Positions 20,901 to 32,100 of a stretch of DNA of 64,000 nucleotides are shown here, one piece after another. The DNA comes from Halichondria panicea (taxonomy: Eukaryota; Porifera; Demospongiae; Suberitida; Halichondriidae), in NCBI RefSeq assembly GCF_963675165.1, contig NC_087380.1, positions 142,001-206,000 on the forward strand, in the 5' to 3' direction. The notes below the pieces were generated by a model. The model had not been told where the DNA came from. It did no database searches and worked only from the letters and a program-made list of their open reading frames with translations. Numbering within the stretch: position 1 is the first letter of the stretch; each line of letters begins with the position of its first letter. A program made the translations under genes and the position numbers.

Positions 20901-22672
20901 GCCATAATTTCCTATTTTCAGATCATGATATAATTATTGTCGAAAAAAGGCTGAAAATAGACTTCTTATTTTGACATAATTATCATCTGAAGGCCTATAC
21001 CTATAAAATTTCAAAATTAACGTTATTGGACCAACGTAAAACATAATACTGTATACTGTGTGTGTGCTGTGTTTACTTGTTTTGTGAGCTACAGTATTGT
21101 CATTCTACCATGCTGACTGTACTCCCCCTCTTCCCCATACTTGTGTATAGTTCCCTCTACACGGTACCTGGTCAGTGTTGAGGCAGTGAGTGGTGTCGGC
21201 TGTAGTGAGGTCACTGAGATAGACTGCTACACTGAGCAAACACAGCCCCCAGTAGTTACCGGGGTAACTGTGGACAGACTCAACGGGACTGCCATGAATG
21301 TCAGCTGGACTCCACTCAACAAAGCTCAGTCCAATGGCTTCATTCAGAGTTACATAGTGACATACTCTGTTGTCACAGCAACACCCAATCGTAAGAGACA
21401 AGGCTCTCAACAAGTGACAGTATCCAGTGACAAGAGTGGTACTATCATTGGAGGACTGGACCCGGGGTCAGAGTACAGTGTCGGTGTAGGCGCTAGTGGA
21501 GCAGGGGGAACTTCACAATGTGAGTACACACGCATGCATGGAACTCTGTGGGTGTTTAATATTACTGATTGACAGATGCAGCTCATTCGTATAATAATAA
21601 TCTTCCTTCATCCCCACAGCCTCTCCTCTGATGGTGTCTCCCACCATCTCCCCCATACGCTCTGTGTTGTTCCAGCTCAGACTCACCAACATCAGAAACT
21701 GTCTTGACTGGGTGGTGAGTACATGCGTGCATACAATGTACAATGCTGTATTGTACATGTACTAGCTATTATTACTCTCTCCCAGGACCAAGACGGGAGG
21801 ATAGATGCTGTGAGGAGTATGTTTGCTGCCGAGGTGGAGAGTCACTGTGGGTGTGGTTTCTCAAGCATGGTCATAACTTCCCCCCGCTTCCGCTGCTTCC
21901 CTGAGTCCAGCACAGCTGTCACATTCCGAGCCACTCTAACCGATTCCAGACTCCTCACTCCCATACAGGACTGGATACAAACCAATGGATTCATTTCCAT
22001 ACAGAGCGTACTAATTGAAGTGGACAAGACTTGTCAGGTGGAGATATCGAGCCTTGCAGACACCGAGTGTAACACTATACCTGTGGGTAGTGAGTCATCA
22101 GCTGCAGTGATTGGTGGAGTGGTGGGAGGAGTGGTCATTGTCCTTATCGTTGCTGTTACCATTACAGTCATAGTGATTGCCGTGCTGGTGTTCAAGAGTA
22201 GGAGAGAGAAACTGATCGTCCATAGAACAACAAAGTGAGTGTATTATTCCTTCTCTGTTAATAATAATTGTAAGCTTCTGAATTCATACGTTCACTGTCT
22301 TGCCCCCCCCCCTGTAGACGTGCTCTACCCCCCGTGTCCCTACAGGGTGTGGTCAGTACGGGTGAGATAAAACCTTACGAGATGATAGAAATGGGTGATC
22401 ATGAATATGAGGAAGTATCCAAGTTCCAGAAACCGAGTGGAGGGGAGTATGAGATGGTGGGAGGCCCATCAGCTGGCTACCAGAACAGGGCTGCTATAAT
22501 GGCCACCAAACAAACATCACCACCCCCTCCACCCCCTCCACAACCCTCACAACAGGAGACAGTGGATGCCGGGGGTGACTTTGAGGTCACTGAGTGCATT
22601 GCCTACAGCACGACCACCCATGGCCCCCCTCCCCCCAACACGACCAGTGGAGACCCACTATATGCTAACTGA
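8926..22672 (+). CDS. Gene 2: giant V-like/CCP/Ig/FN3 receptor with ITAM-like tail (complete)
   Basis: Predicted 2998-residue single-pass receptor. Exons: 8926-8998, 9649-10014, 10680-10868, 10920-11108, 11164-11358, 11413-11598, 11655-11837, 11894-12070, 12116-12295, 12664-12846, 12908-13084, 13140-13322, 13376-13678, 13728-14024, 14082-14408, 14470-15069, 15117-15467, 15517-15792, 15844-16077, 16206-16508, 16555-16875, 16924-17235, 17285-17644, 17812-18156, 18201-18530, 18685-18984, 19031-19330, 20105-20386, 20532-20738, 21151-21519, 21620-21714, 21786-22234, 22318-22672. Their sum (8997 nt) is divisible by three with one open frame. Order: signal peptide; CC-type Ig; 10 CCPs; 3 Igs; 2 FN3s; 12 Igs; 2 FN3s; Cys-containing membrane-proximal domain; transmembrane helix; tail. 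Every intron from exon 1 to the second FN3 pair is phase 1, so most exons could be skipped in frame. In-frame upstream ATGs (for example 8914) exist; 8926 gives a compact signal peptide. Ligand unknown. Confidence 0.88.
8999..9648 (+). other. Gene 2 intron 1, no gene seen
   Basis: 650-bp AT-rich intron. It is the empty-site reference for the elements inserted in intron 1 of gene 3 (23198-23619) and gene 4 (38210-38807). It carries cacctacatgacgttctac at about 9228-9246. Confidence 0.7.
9649..10014 (+). CDS. Gene 2 exon 2: distal CC-type (V-like) Ig domain
   Basis: 122-codon phase 1-1 exon. Visible Ig features are a B-strand Cys (SLFCRT), a core Trp (LGQWTFPDG), RR before the E strand, and the F strand TGSYCCTV. 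Extra CC pairs (VCCRS, YCCT) and a late Cys (MTLCANLG) suggest additional disulfides. It is the outermost domain. It differs markedly from the gene 3 copy although flanking introns and the next exons are nearly the same. Confidence 0.8.
10015..10679 (+). other. Gene 2 intron 2 containing a TA-flanked element
   Basis: 665-bp intron; 10166-10579 is a non-coding insertion absent from gene 4. The remainder is AT-rich without a gene. Confidence 0.7.
10166..10579. mobile_element. Non-autonomous element with TAAACGCCC-rich ends and TA target (gene 2)
   Basis: 414 bp flanked by TA on both sides. The ends carry inverted gattaaac/gtttaatc and many taaacgccc-like motifs. The gene 4 intron has the uninterrupted site (tttacatgtatacatgcatg, about 39700). 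Gene 3 has the same insertion at 24671-25064. No coding capacity. Confidence 0.75.
10680..13322 (+). CDS. Gene 2 exons 3-12: ten CCP/Sushi domains
   Basis: Ten phase 1-1 exons of 177-195 bp, one CCP each. Each shows four cysteines with motifs such as C-P-x-L-x-x-x-N-G, ATYTC-x-T-GY, RTC and W-S-G-x-x-P-x-C. Some introns are very short (for example 51 bp at 10869-10919). CCP modules in other animals mediate protein-protein and complement-type binding. The block is almost identical to 25169-27812 in gene 3. Confidence 0.88.
12296..12663 (+). other. Gene 2 intron, 368 bp, nearly identical to gene 3
   Basis: No gene seen. Donor is gttagt. The intron and the flanking CCP exon match 26606-27153 with a single substitution seen by eye (12638). 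Confidence 0.7.
13376..14408 (+). CDS. Gene 2 exons 13-15: three Ig-like domains
   Basis: Exons 13376-13678, 13728-14024 and 14082-14408 link the CCPs to the FN3 pair. Ig signatures are TPTFQWSQDG and AYICQV in the first, YSLACTL and GQYSCQATV in the second, SVEWDGP and GDYICRA in the third. The acceptor at 13727 follows cactag. All are phase 1-1. Confidence 0.82.
14470..15069 (+). CDS. Gene 2 exon 16: two FN3 domains in one exon
   Basis: A 600-bp exon with two FN3 domains (LTFSWTQPPNELVTRYTLDL; ITIQWDRVPC) joined by TTLPAAPNAPVQNL. It breaks the one-domain-one-exon rule; in gene 1 an intron occupies this junction. Confidence 0.85.
15117..20386 (+). CDS. Gene 2 exons 17-28: twelve Ig-like domains
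   Basis: Twelve phase 1-1 exons. Exon 17 (15117-15467) is a CC-type Ig (YEDCCRL, GRWLSPTG, GIYRC) like the distal domain. Exons 18-28 are I-set/V-like; exon 19 is short (78 codons). Exons 17-19 match gene 3 almost perfectly. Exons 23-25 (17285-18530) are close to gene 1 and strongly unlike gene 3. Exons 26-28 again resemble gene 3. This mosaic points to exchange between paralogues. Confidence 0.83.
18541..18630 (+). repeat. (TG)n/(TGTGCG)n microsatellite in a gene 2 intron
   Basis: Pure TG followed by TGTGCG hexamers, in the intron before the exon at 18685. Homologous to 4498-4566. Confidence 0.88.
19331..20104 (+). other. Gene 2 intron with a roughly 500-bp insertion
   Basis: Relative to genes 1 and 3, about 19500-20010 is extra sequence. 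It starts near tataccaaccacac and ends near ggtgtggtata, a weak terminal inverted repeat. A hairpin (ccacacct...aggtgtgg enclosing ggaggata...tatcctcc) lies at about 19940-19995. An open frame inside has no recognisable domain and I do not call it a gene. Confidence 0.45.
20412..20489 (+). repeat. 39-bp intronic minisatellite, 2 copies (gene 2)
   Basis: Same unit and same intron position as 5886-6119, two copies. Confidence 0.92.
20532..21519 (+). CDS. Gene 2 exons 29-30: membrane-proximal FN3 pair
   Basis: Exon 20532-20738 holds the first half of an FN3; exon 21151-21519 holds its second half and a complete second FN3. The intervening 412-bp intron (20739-21150) is AT-rich with no gene. The second FN3 carries an exposed basic patch, NRKRQGS. 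Confidence 0.82.
21620..22234 (+). CDS. Gene 2 exons 31-32: membrane-proximal Cys domain and transmembrane helix
   Basis: Exons 21620-21714 (ends phase 0) and 21786-22234 (ends phase 2). Variant B of the domain, with RNCLDWV, CGCGFSS, RCFPES, DKTCQV and TECNT. The helix at about 22108-22192 has two extra Gly-Gly-Val residues compared with gene 1, then KSRREK. Nearly identical to gene 3; clearly different from genes 1 and 4 upstream of the helix. Confidence 0.8.
22318..22672 (+). CDS. Gene 2 exon 33: cytoplasmic tail
   Basis: Carries YEMI-x6-YEEV, EYEMV, GYQNR (Glu to Gln compared with YENR in the others), IAYST and PLYAN. Only one HGPPPP unit. Stop TGA at 22670-22672. Confidence 0.82.
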
Positions 22673-22837
22673 CACTAATGGACTTTGTCACTAACTCATT
22701 CATACACTCTCAACATGATTGTAGAATTTTTCAGTTTTTTGCAGATACAAATTTTCTTTTAGTTTATAGATAGCATTTGCATAGCCTGTCATTTTGTACA
22801 TGTAGTCATTAAGTTATGATCACATAGCAAAAACTAA

Positions 22838-22843
22838 AATAAA
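22838..22843 (+). promoter_or_regulatory. Poly(A) signal AATAAA, gene 2
   Basis: Canonical hexamer about 165 bp after the stop, in the same conserved context as in gene 1. Confidence 0.6.
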
Positions 22844-22969
22844 CCAGCCCCTCGAGTTCACGCCGCAGATATGCATGCTGGTCTCATTAATTAGCCGCAC
22901 CCAGCTTCACAAAGTGTGATGTTTCATACCCATACTGATACTCGATATCCACAACCCATGCATGCATGC

Positions 22970-22977
22970 TATATATA
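22970..22977 (+). promoter_or_regulatory. Candidate TATA box, gene 3
   Basis: TATATATA 139 bp upstream of ATG 23109, same context as at 8780. Confidence 0.35.
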
Positions 22978-23108
22978 CTCATGCATGCATACACTATGCA
23001 GAACTGGCATGGACTGAAACTATTAAGGAAGAGTACTGAGTCAATTTCACTGTGTGGACTGATCCTGTGTGGACTGATCCTGAGGTGTATATGTACTATA
23101 AAGCAGCC

Positions 23109-23175
23109 ATGAGTCTTGGTGGTACAGTACTGTTGATGCTGATAGCTACTGGAGCAATGGTCTCTGGACAGCCAA
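23109..23175 (+). CDS. Gene 3 exon 1: signal peptide
   Basis: MSLGGTVLLMLIATGAMVSG followed by QP, phase 1 donor gtatga. The start at ATGAGTCTTGG is conserved with genes 2 and 5; the upstream in-frame start at 23091 would add MYYKAA. Confidence 0.78.
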
Positions 23176-26100
23176 GTATGACCGTATATATTAGTATATG
23201 TGACAGGCTCTGGGAAAACCAGACTATTGGAGCAGAATTTAGTATTGAGCTACAGCTAAATTTATGCCTACAGTATAAAATCTCAAATAAAATGTTATTG
23301 ATGTATAAGTATCTACAGTCCTTCTACTACCTCTCTGTAAAATCTGATGCTCTAAATCCAACTCTTTCCATCGAAACGCTTCGTCCAAAATTTCGCTATT
23401 ACCTTATTTTTCCTAATTAAGCAATCTTTGAGAGTCGTTTTTCTCGATACTACATTTTACGGCTTCGAGTTTTCAACGCGCATGACTCGGGTATGAAACT
23501 AGGTATGTGAACACTAAGCATATCATTGTGTAGGCAATGCTCTGCTCTATTATTTGGTACATTAATCACACATATTTTAGTCTGCTCCAATAGTCTGGTT
23601 TTCCCAGAGCCTGTCACATATATTATACATGCAGTATTGTTCAGTTTGTATGCCATCGCAAAACCAGGACGGTATAATTATTACAGGCAACTCAGATCAC
23701 TATATATATACCACTACGGACATTGTGATATGAATGCGTCGTTTTACGTGTGTAAAACCTCTAACCACATTAAACAGTGTGGATAATTGCATCATACATG
23801 TAAATAAGGGAGAGACAGGGATTTGAAACAGAAGTGGTGCACCTGCATGACGTTCTACACAGAGGCCTCGAAACTATCCTATTTTTCTGGGTAACTCAAC
23901 ACTCATATTTAAATACACACCCAGTGAAAGATATGTGCTATTTTAGGGTATTTTATTACTAAAGTGTGTTTATTAGTGTAAGCGTGCTTGTTTATTCGAG
24001 GGTACTTCCGTTTCCTATGATTGCATGCATTGCGCAAACTATATACACAAAAAATGTGTATAATCCAAGTCTGTGGTGCTTATGATTATTCAATAAATAT
24101 TAATTTTGTGTGGGGCTTTAATGGTAAAATTTATGCCTCAGTACGTTGGTATTGTTATTGGTCTAATTATATGCAGTTTGGTTCACCCTGGGATCAACCA
24201 ACATTACTACTAACAATACTGAGATCCTCATCACTGACATTGGAGAGGGTGCTGATGGTGGTCTCCCTTCTCTCACCTGTCACACTGTCTACACTGGCTG
24301 CTGTAGAAGTTTTGCTGAGAACAATGGTCAGGGAGGACTGGGACAGTGGACGTATCCTGATGGGAGTGTGATACCGAACAATGGTGGTGGACAGCAGTTC
24401 TACATTAACAGGAGTGGTCCTCAGCTCATTAATCTAAACCGTAGACAAGCTATCAACCCCCTCACTCCAACCGGGTCCTACTGTTGTACTGTACCAACTA
24501 GTGCAGAAGTAGAGATGACCTTCTGTGCTAACCTGGGTGAGTGGATTGTTTGGGTGGGTAAAGGAAACATACACTGTTGATTGATGTATGCCTATACTAT
24601 AATTTTCAGTTTCAGACCTTTACAAGTGGTTAGCTATAGCCAAATTACCCTACCCAACAATTTACATGTACCGTGATTAAACACCCTCCTTGAATAAACG
24701 CCCATCTCGTTTAAACGCCCAGGGTAAAAGCTCTGTCTTTGTCAATAAACGCCCATCTTAAATAATCGCCCATATACGGGGCGTGGCACTGTGGGTAGAG
24801 CTGAAATAGCACATGGAACCCATGGCAGCATAGAATAATAATACTTTTTATGATGCATCGATGGCAGAGAGAGAGATACCGACACAGAAGGCACTCTTAT
24901 GACTTAAATTTAAGCTGAGACAGCAGCCCAAGAAGAGCACAGTAACTGCTGCTGTGCAAGAGTTTTGGAGTAGACATAACAATAAACGCCCTCCTGGATT
25001 AAACGCCCCCTCTAAAGACTTCGATCTGAAATAAACGCCCGGGCGTTTAATCAAGTAAATACAGTATATACATGCATGCATGTGCATTGTAATTTCACAG
25101 CCCAGAAAATAGTATTATACATGTAGGCACACAACACTTTATTGAGATGTTCAAGTTATGTTCTCCAGTTCTGTGCCCCTCCCTCCCACCACTGATGGAT
25201 GGAGTGATCTCCTACTCTGACCCAACACTGGGTAGGGACACTGTGGCCACTCACACCTGCGAGGCTGGGTCTGCCCTCACTACTGACCTCAGTACCAGGA
25301 CCTGTGGAGTGACTAGTAATGTGGGTGTCTGGTCTGGGTCACCTCTGGTGTGTGCAGGTATGGGACCTCCTCACACATACAGTATCAACCATTCTCATTA
25401 TCTCACAGGGAGTGCCTGTCCAGACCTCACTGATCTACAGAATGGAGTGATCAGCTACAACACTGTATCAGCTAATAGCTACAGACGAGTTACTACTGTG
25501 GCCACCTACTCTTGTGACACTGGCTTTGAACTAACTGGTACCTCAATGAGGACGTGTAGTGCTGGTGTTTGGGATGGCAGTGAACCAACTTGTACAAGTG
25601 AGGATTGTTAAATTGTATACTGTGTCAATCTCTTGTGTGTTTTTTTCTCCAGCCACTCTCGCCACCTGCTCTGACTTGACTGCTCCAACCAATGGAATGA
25701 TAGCCTATGATATGGAGAGCATGAACGCTAGACCATTGAACACTGTGGCCACCTACACCTGTATCACTGGATACATGGTGACTGGTGATATGACTAGGAC
25801 TTGTGAGGGTGGTGGAGTGTGGAGTGGGACTGATCCAACTTGTGAATGTGACTCCATTCAGTGGATAGTGAATGTAACATTATACTATTATTTTGTTGCA
25901 GTACCGGCTTGTCCAGACCTCACCCTCCCAGCCAATGGAGGGATCACTTACAACCCAACCACCACCCCCAGAGCTGATGGCTCCACGGCTACCTACACCT
26001 GTACCACTGGCTACCAGGTGACTGGACTGATGGTGAGGATGTGTAGTGTCAGTGGATGGAGCACTGGAGATGACCCTGTCTGTACTGGTGAGGGGGATGA

Positions 26101-29100
26101 GTGTATATGTGCTGACAGTGTGTTGATTGTAAGACCCCCCACAGCCATCTGTCCTGACCTCATCCTCTCCAATGGAATGATCAGCTTCGATCCAGCTACC
26201 TCCATCATACTAGAGGGAACAGTGGCTACACACAGCTGTGACACTGGGTACCAACTGTCCTCATCCACTACTACTAGGACCTGTCAGTCTAACAGAACAT
26301 GGAGTGGAGATGACATCACTTGTCAACGTAATTCTCTAGTTACATGTGCAAGATCTATATGGTGTTTATTAACATCTTTCCAGCTGTTGACTGTGGTGTC
26401 CTCACTGACCCCACCAATGGAGCAGTGGACACATCCTCTGGAACCACCTTCATGATGACTGCTACTTACACCTGTAACACTGGCTACAACATTGTTGGTG
26501 ATATGACTAGAACATGTCAGGACGCTATGTTGTGGAGTGGAGCTGCACCAACTTGTGATAGTGAGATAATTATAAAATGATCCCCATATCTGACATCCTC
26601 CACAGCCCCGTGTCCTCGTGAGCTCCTCTCCAATGGAATGGTGGCCTACTCCACTTCTACTGACCCTCCACCAATTGGAGCAATGGCCACTTACTTTTGT
26701 GACACTGGCTATGAACTGAGTGGTGCTAGTACGAGGAATTGTGTGGCTGTCAGTGGATGGAGTACATCTCTACCTGTTTGCAATCGTTAGTTGAACTAAC
26801 ACATGTACTTAACATTACTGTGTGTTCAGAATACCGATTACAATAATATGTGTTCACGTGAGATGCAAAATTTGCGTTTACAAAGGCAGAGCAGTTAACG
26901 AGATAATCAAAATTGGGATAAACTCCCACGCAGCGGTATTTCACATGCAAAGTTATTGGTGGGTGTGGTTTCCTGGCATTGAACCGCAAAAATGTCTTCT
27001 GAGGGCTCTCGAGCCAAATAGCGAACATTTGCTGCTATGCTGTATAATAAATAGCTTAGCATCATTATATATGGATGCAACGTTAGTGCCCATTTTCACC
27101 TATATTCTCGGCATGGATGATAATTAATCACTCCTTCTGTATCCTCTTCTCAGTTCTATGCCTTGATCTCACCATCAACAACGGAGGCATAGTCTACAAT
27201 ATTGGATCACCTGACAACAGACCAGTGAATACTACTGCTACTCACGCTTGTGACGCTAGCCTCAGCCTGGTTGGAGAGGCAGTGAGGACGTGTGGGAGTG
27301 ATGGGGATTGGAGTGGGTCACCTCCAATCTGTGTTGGTATGTTCATGCATTACTAAATAGATTGCTTTCTATTGATGTCGCCTATTCCAACCTGTAGTGG
27401 TTTGCATGGACCTGGTTGAACCAGTCACTGGAAGTGTTGTGTATGATATGGGGTCCAAAGATAGCAGACCAGTGGGTACCATGGCAACGTACACTTGTTC
27501 CACTGGCTACATGGTGGTTGGTAATATGACCTGTCAAATTGATAGAACCTGGAGTGACAGTGCCACTTGTGAATGTGAGTGTGGTAATCGTTGGTTGAAT
27601 TGTGTACGTGTGAGTGACATTCTCCACAGTGGTTTGTCCGGACCTCTCTGAACCAGACAATGGCAATATAGTGTACAGTGACACCATTCCCAGAGGTATT
27701 GACTCAATGGCTACCTACAGCTGCACTACTGCTGGCTATCAGCTGGTGGGGATAACAGAGAGGATGTGTACTGCCAGTGGATGGAGCACTGAGCCTGATC
27801 CAACCTGCATAGGTATGTACATGTACACACTGATGCTTCATTCCATGTACTCCTAACTCCCACAGTACTGATGGTGGACTCTCTGGCAGTTCTTGGAACA
27901 CCATCTCCAGGACTGAGCTATTCTATCACTTGTACTGCCACTGTGATGGGATCATCTGCCACGCCCACCTTCCAATGGTCCCAGGATGGGAGTGTGATCA
28001 CTGTGGGGGGTACTAGGAACATTGTGGGGGGTGAAGAGACCACCTCCCCCTACACCAACACTCTCACCTTCAGTCCAATACAACAATCACACCAGGGGGC
28101 CTACATATGTCAGGTTACCGTGGATACAGTCACTGCTAGCAGCCCCTCCACTGATGTCACTGTGGGAGGTAAGGATGATATCTACTCTAGTAATGTATTA
28201 TACTGTCCACCCACTAGTACCCACTCTAATGGCCACCCTAACACTGGCCCCCTCTCCAATGGCTGGTCAGAGCTACTCCCTCGCATGTACCCTGACTGGA
28301 GGGGATTCTCTGAATCCAACCATCACCTACCAGTTCACTCAAGACAATCCCGGACAGACTAGGATTAGAGCAACACAAGCCAATCCCATACTGACCTTTG
28401 AGACCCTGGTATTGTCTGACAGTGGACAGTACAGCTGCCAGGCAACCGTCACCTCCCCCCATCTCAACACTCCCCAGGAAGTGGATAGTGGATCACAAAG
28501 CCTCACCATTCAGAGTGAGTGTGTTAGATTGTCAGTATAGTGTTCTATTGTGTTCTCATTCCCCCATCCAGTTCTCACTCCGAGTGTCTCTATTCTGGAT
28601 CCTGGTAATCTGTTTGCCACCACCTCCCCCACTCTTGTGTGTAGTGTGAGTGTGGACTCATCAGTGGTGGATGTGCCAGTGACTGCCAGTGTGGAGTGGG
28701 ATGGCCCCAGAGGAATAGGGTTCTTCTCAGTCAGTGGACCTCTATCAGGAGGATCTACCACTCTCTCTGTTCCCCTCACCAATACTGTGACAGGAGACAG
28801 TGGTGACTACATATGCAGAGCTAGTGTGAGTACAACAACGGCCTACCCTCAAGTAAGCCCCAGTAGTGAGGGATCTGACAGCAGGAGCATCACTGTCTGT
28901 GAGTTACTATCCATTGCTTGTGAGATAGTGTCAACGTTAGTGATATCATTGTCCCCCAGATGGTGTCCCCTCTGCCCCCAGTGTGACTGTGACTGGTAGT
29001 ACCACCACCACCCTCACCTTCTCATGGACACAACCACCAAATGAACTGGTTACTAGATACACCCTCGACCTCGACTATCGTGGAGACTGCCCTGAGCATA

Positions 29101-32100
29101 TCTCTATCATTTCTCAAGAAAGGCTCAATGGAGATGTACCAACATTTACTTTTGGTAGTATATTTCGACTACAAGAGTTCAGTGACTACCAGTTGACCAT
29201 CACTGGGACCAATGGAGCTGGTACCAGTTCACCTGTGTTGGAGACAGCTACTACTTTACCAGCTGCTCCTAATGCCCCTGTACAGAACTTGAGACTCAAC
29301 ACCTCTAGATCTAGTCCGATCTCCATCACCATCCAATGGGATAGAGTGCCTTGTATTAGCAAGAACAGTGACATCACTGGCTACAGTGTTGTCTATACTC
29401 CTCCTAATACTGTCAATACTGTCTCTGGAACTGACAGAAGAGAGTTCACATTCTCTGTCTTCCCAAGAACTGATTATACGATAAGAGTTATCCCCAACAG
29501 TGGCAGTGGATCTGGACCCAGCAGTCAAACCATCACTCATACAACTGACCCTGCGACTGGTATGTGCTTGTGTTCATGTATTGTTATTGTAATATTGTTA
29601 TTGCAGATGTGAGTTTCCTTGTTAATGGAGAGCTCTTACCTGACAACTCTGTCATCAGACCAGACCAGTTTGGAGAGGACCTGACAGCTCTTCATTGCCT
29701 CACCCCTTATGAAGATTGCTGTAGACTGTCCGACACTGTGGGTCCAATGGGGGCAGGGCGATGGTTGAGTCCTACTGGGGACAATGTTGTCTCCTCAGAG
29801 TCAACTTCCATGCTCTACATGTCACGCAACCCCAGTCGTGTGTCACTCAATAGAGACAGTTCTTTAACACCAGCTGCTGGGATCTACCGCTGTCTGATTC
29901 CAGTGTCAGAGAGCTCTGATCAGACCATCCACATCGGACTCTACCCTGAGGGACAAGGTGAGTAGTAGTCTAACATGTGCCTGTAGTACGTGTGTGTACT
30001 GTGCAGGTGCTCCCACTATACCTGATGAGCTGGTGTTTAGTAGAGGCTCTCTCACTCTGACCTGTGTGTCTAATGGTGGTCCAGCTAGTGAAGTAGTGTG
30101 GACCAGGGATGGAGTTACTGTCTCTACTGGATACACTCTCACACAAACTGTCACCAACACAGCCACTGCTACCTATGAGAATGTCCTGACTGCTACTACC
30201 ATCGCTGATCTGGTGGGTAACTTCACCTGTACGGTCAACAACAGCAGAGGAACCTCCAACACTGGGACTATACGGATAGGTGGTGAGTTGTAGCTGTTTG
30301 TGTATGTATCATTCAGCCCTCCCCCCTGTGCAGGTGTTCGTATCATAGACCCCCCACAGCTGACGGTGGGTCAGTCTGCCACCCTCACTTGTGAGAGTGA
30401 CCTGACTGGTACTATAGAATGGCTGGACTCTGACATGAGTGTACTAGCCACTGGAACTGGATCAGAGCTAGACTACACTATACCTCTGGTCAGTGATGGC
30501 ATGCATGGATCCACTCTTATCTGTAGAGCTCCTGGGGGGTCAGAGGTCATCAATTTTATTGTAATAGGTGAGTTGGTATGCATTTGAGTACATATGTCTG
30601 TACGTTAATTGATGTTATGCACTGTACATGTAATTTGTTTCTACGTAAACACAAGCGTGTAATAATGTTGCCAATTAATCAATTTATTTATACAGTGCCT
30701 CCTGACATTCTTGACTTCACCATCACTCCTGTTGGTTCCCCCACTGCTGGCTCTGAGTACTCGTTGCGTTGTGAGGTATCTCTGAGTATCAGTGGATTAG
30801 TCAACCCACCCACTGCAGTGTGGACAGTTAGTGGGAATGATCTCCTAGTCAGCTCCTCTGGTGATGCCTCCACTCTGACCTTCTCTCCTCTGAGGACCTT
30901 GCAAGCTGCTACCTACACTTGTACTGGTCAGCTAGTGTCTCCAGCCCTTCAACAACCACTCACTGATGTGCAGACACACTCAATCACTGTGGACAGTGAG
31001 TGCATTCTCTTACACTAATATTCCATTAATGTGTCCGCCCACACAGTCCCCACTCCTGAAGTGACTCTGACCACACCTCCATCACCCCTCACTGCTGGTA
31101 CATCACTCACACTCACCTGTACCATCACTGTGGATAATGCTGTGGACTTGAATGTGGTAGTGGACATTGTGTGGGAGATCTCCACTGACAGTGATCCCAT
31201 CACCATTCCCTCCACTGCCACTGGTAGTGTACCAACCTTCACCAACACTCTCACCATCCCTATACTGAGCACTCGCTACACTGGGGTCACTTGTAGGGCT
31301 ACTGTGAATGTTGTTGGAGAGTTTGCTGTCACAGACAGTCCTGAGGGAAGTGCCACTGTCCCCATCACTGTACAAGGTAAGGTTGTTACCACTCAACAAG
31401 TGTTACATTACCCCCCACAGCCCCCCTACCCCCTGTGGTGATGATCAGTGTGTCTGGTGACTCTGTGGCAGGCTCCTCCCTATCTCTCCTCTGTACTGCC
31501 ACGCCCCCTACCCCACTAGTGACTCCACCCACTATATCATGGGTGGGTGTGGTCTCGCCTGATGATGATGTCACTGTCACCAACACCTCGACTGTGTTAG
31601 AGTATAACACTATGGTGACCTTTGACCCTCTGAGGACCAGTCATGGCCGTGTGTACGTGTGTGTAGCAGGTTACAATATTCCTGCAGCAGACATATCATC
31701 CAGTGTGCAGAGCAGTGACTCCACCATCGTCAATGTGCAGAGTAAGTGTGTGTGTGTGTACTGTCCTCACACTCTTTGTCTGTGTCCGCAGTCTCTCCTG
31801 TTGCCATCACTCTGAGAGGTGATCCATTTGACAGTGATTTCAGTACTGGCTTGGAACTGGATCTTGTGTGCAGACTGGAATTGGATCCTGCTGTAGACAG
31901 TCCTCTCACTGTGACTAGTACCTGGGTCAAAGACAACCAACCACTCGTTCCTGATGGGGCAAGACTCACTTTCACTGATGCTATAATGAGTGGAACCACT
32001 CCACCATTGTATATGACAAGCGTGTTGTTCAGAACTATAAATGCAAGGCTCTCTGACTCTGGTAACTACACCTGCAGTTTCTCTATAGTTCCCAACCAGC

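Larger units (their letters stand above)
22673..23108 (+). other. Gene 2-gene 3 intergenic spacer (436 bp)
   Basis: Shorter copy of 8421-8925: 3' UTR, AATAAA, ATGCAT-rich DNA, TATATATA, and the tandem tgtgtggactgatcc. No other gene. Confidence 0.7.
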
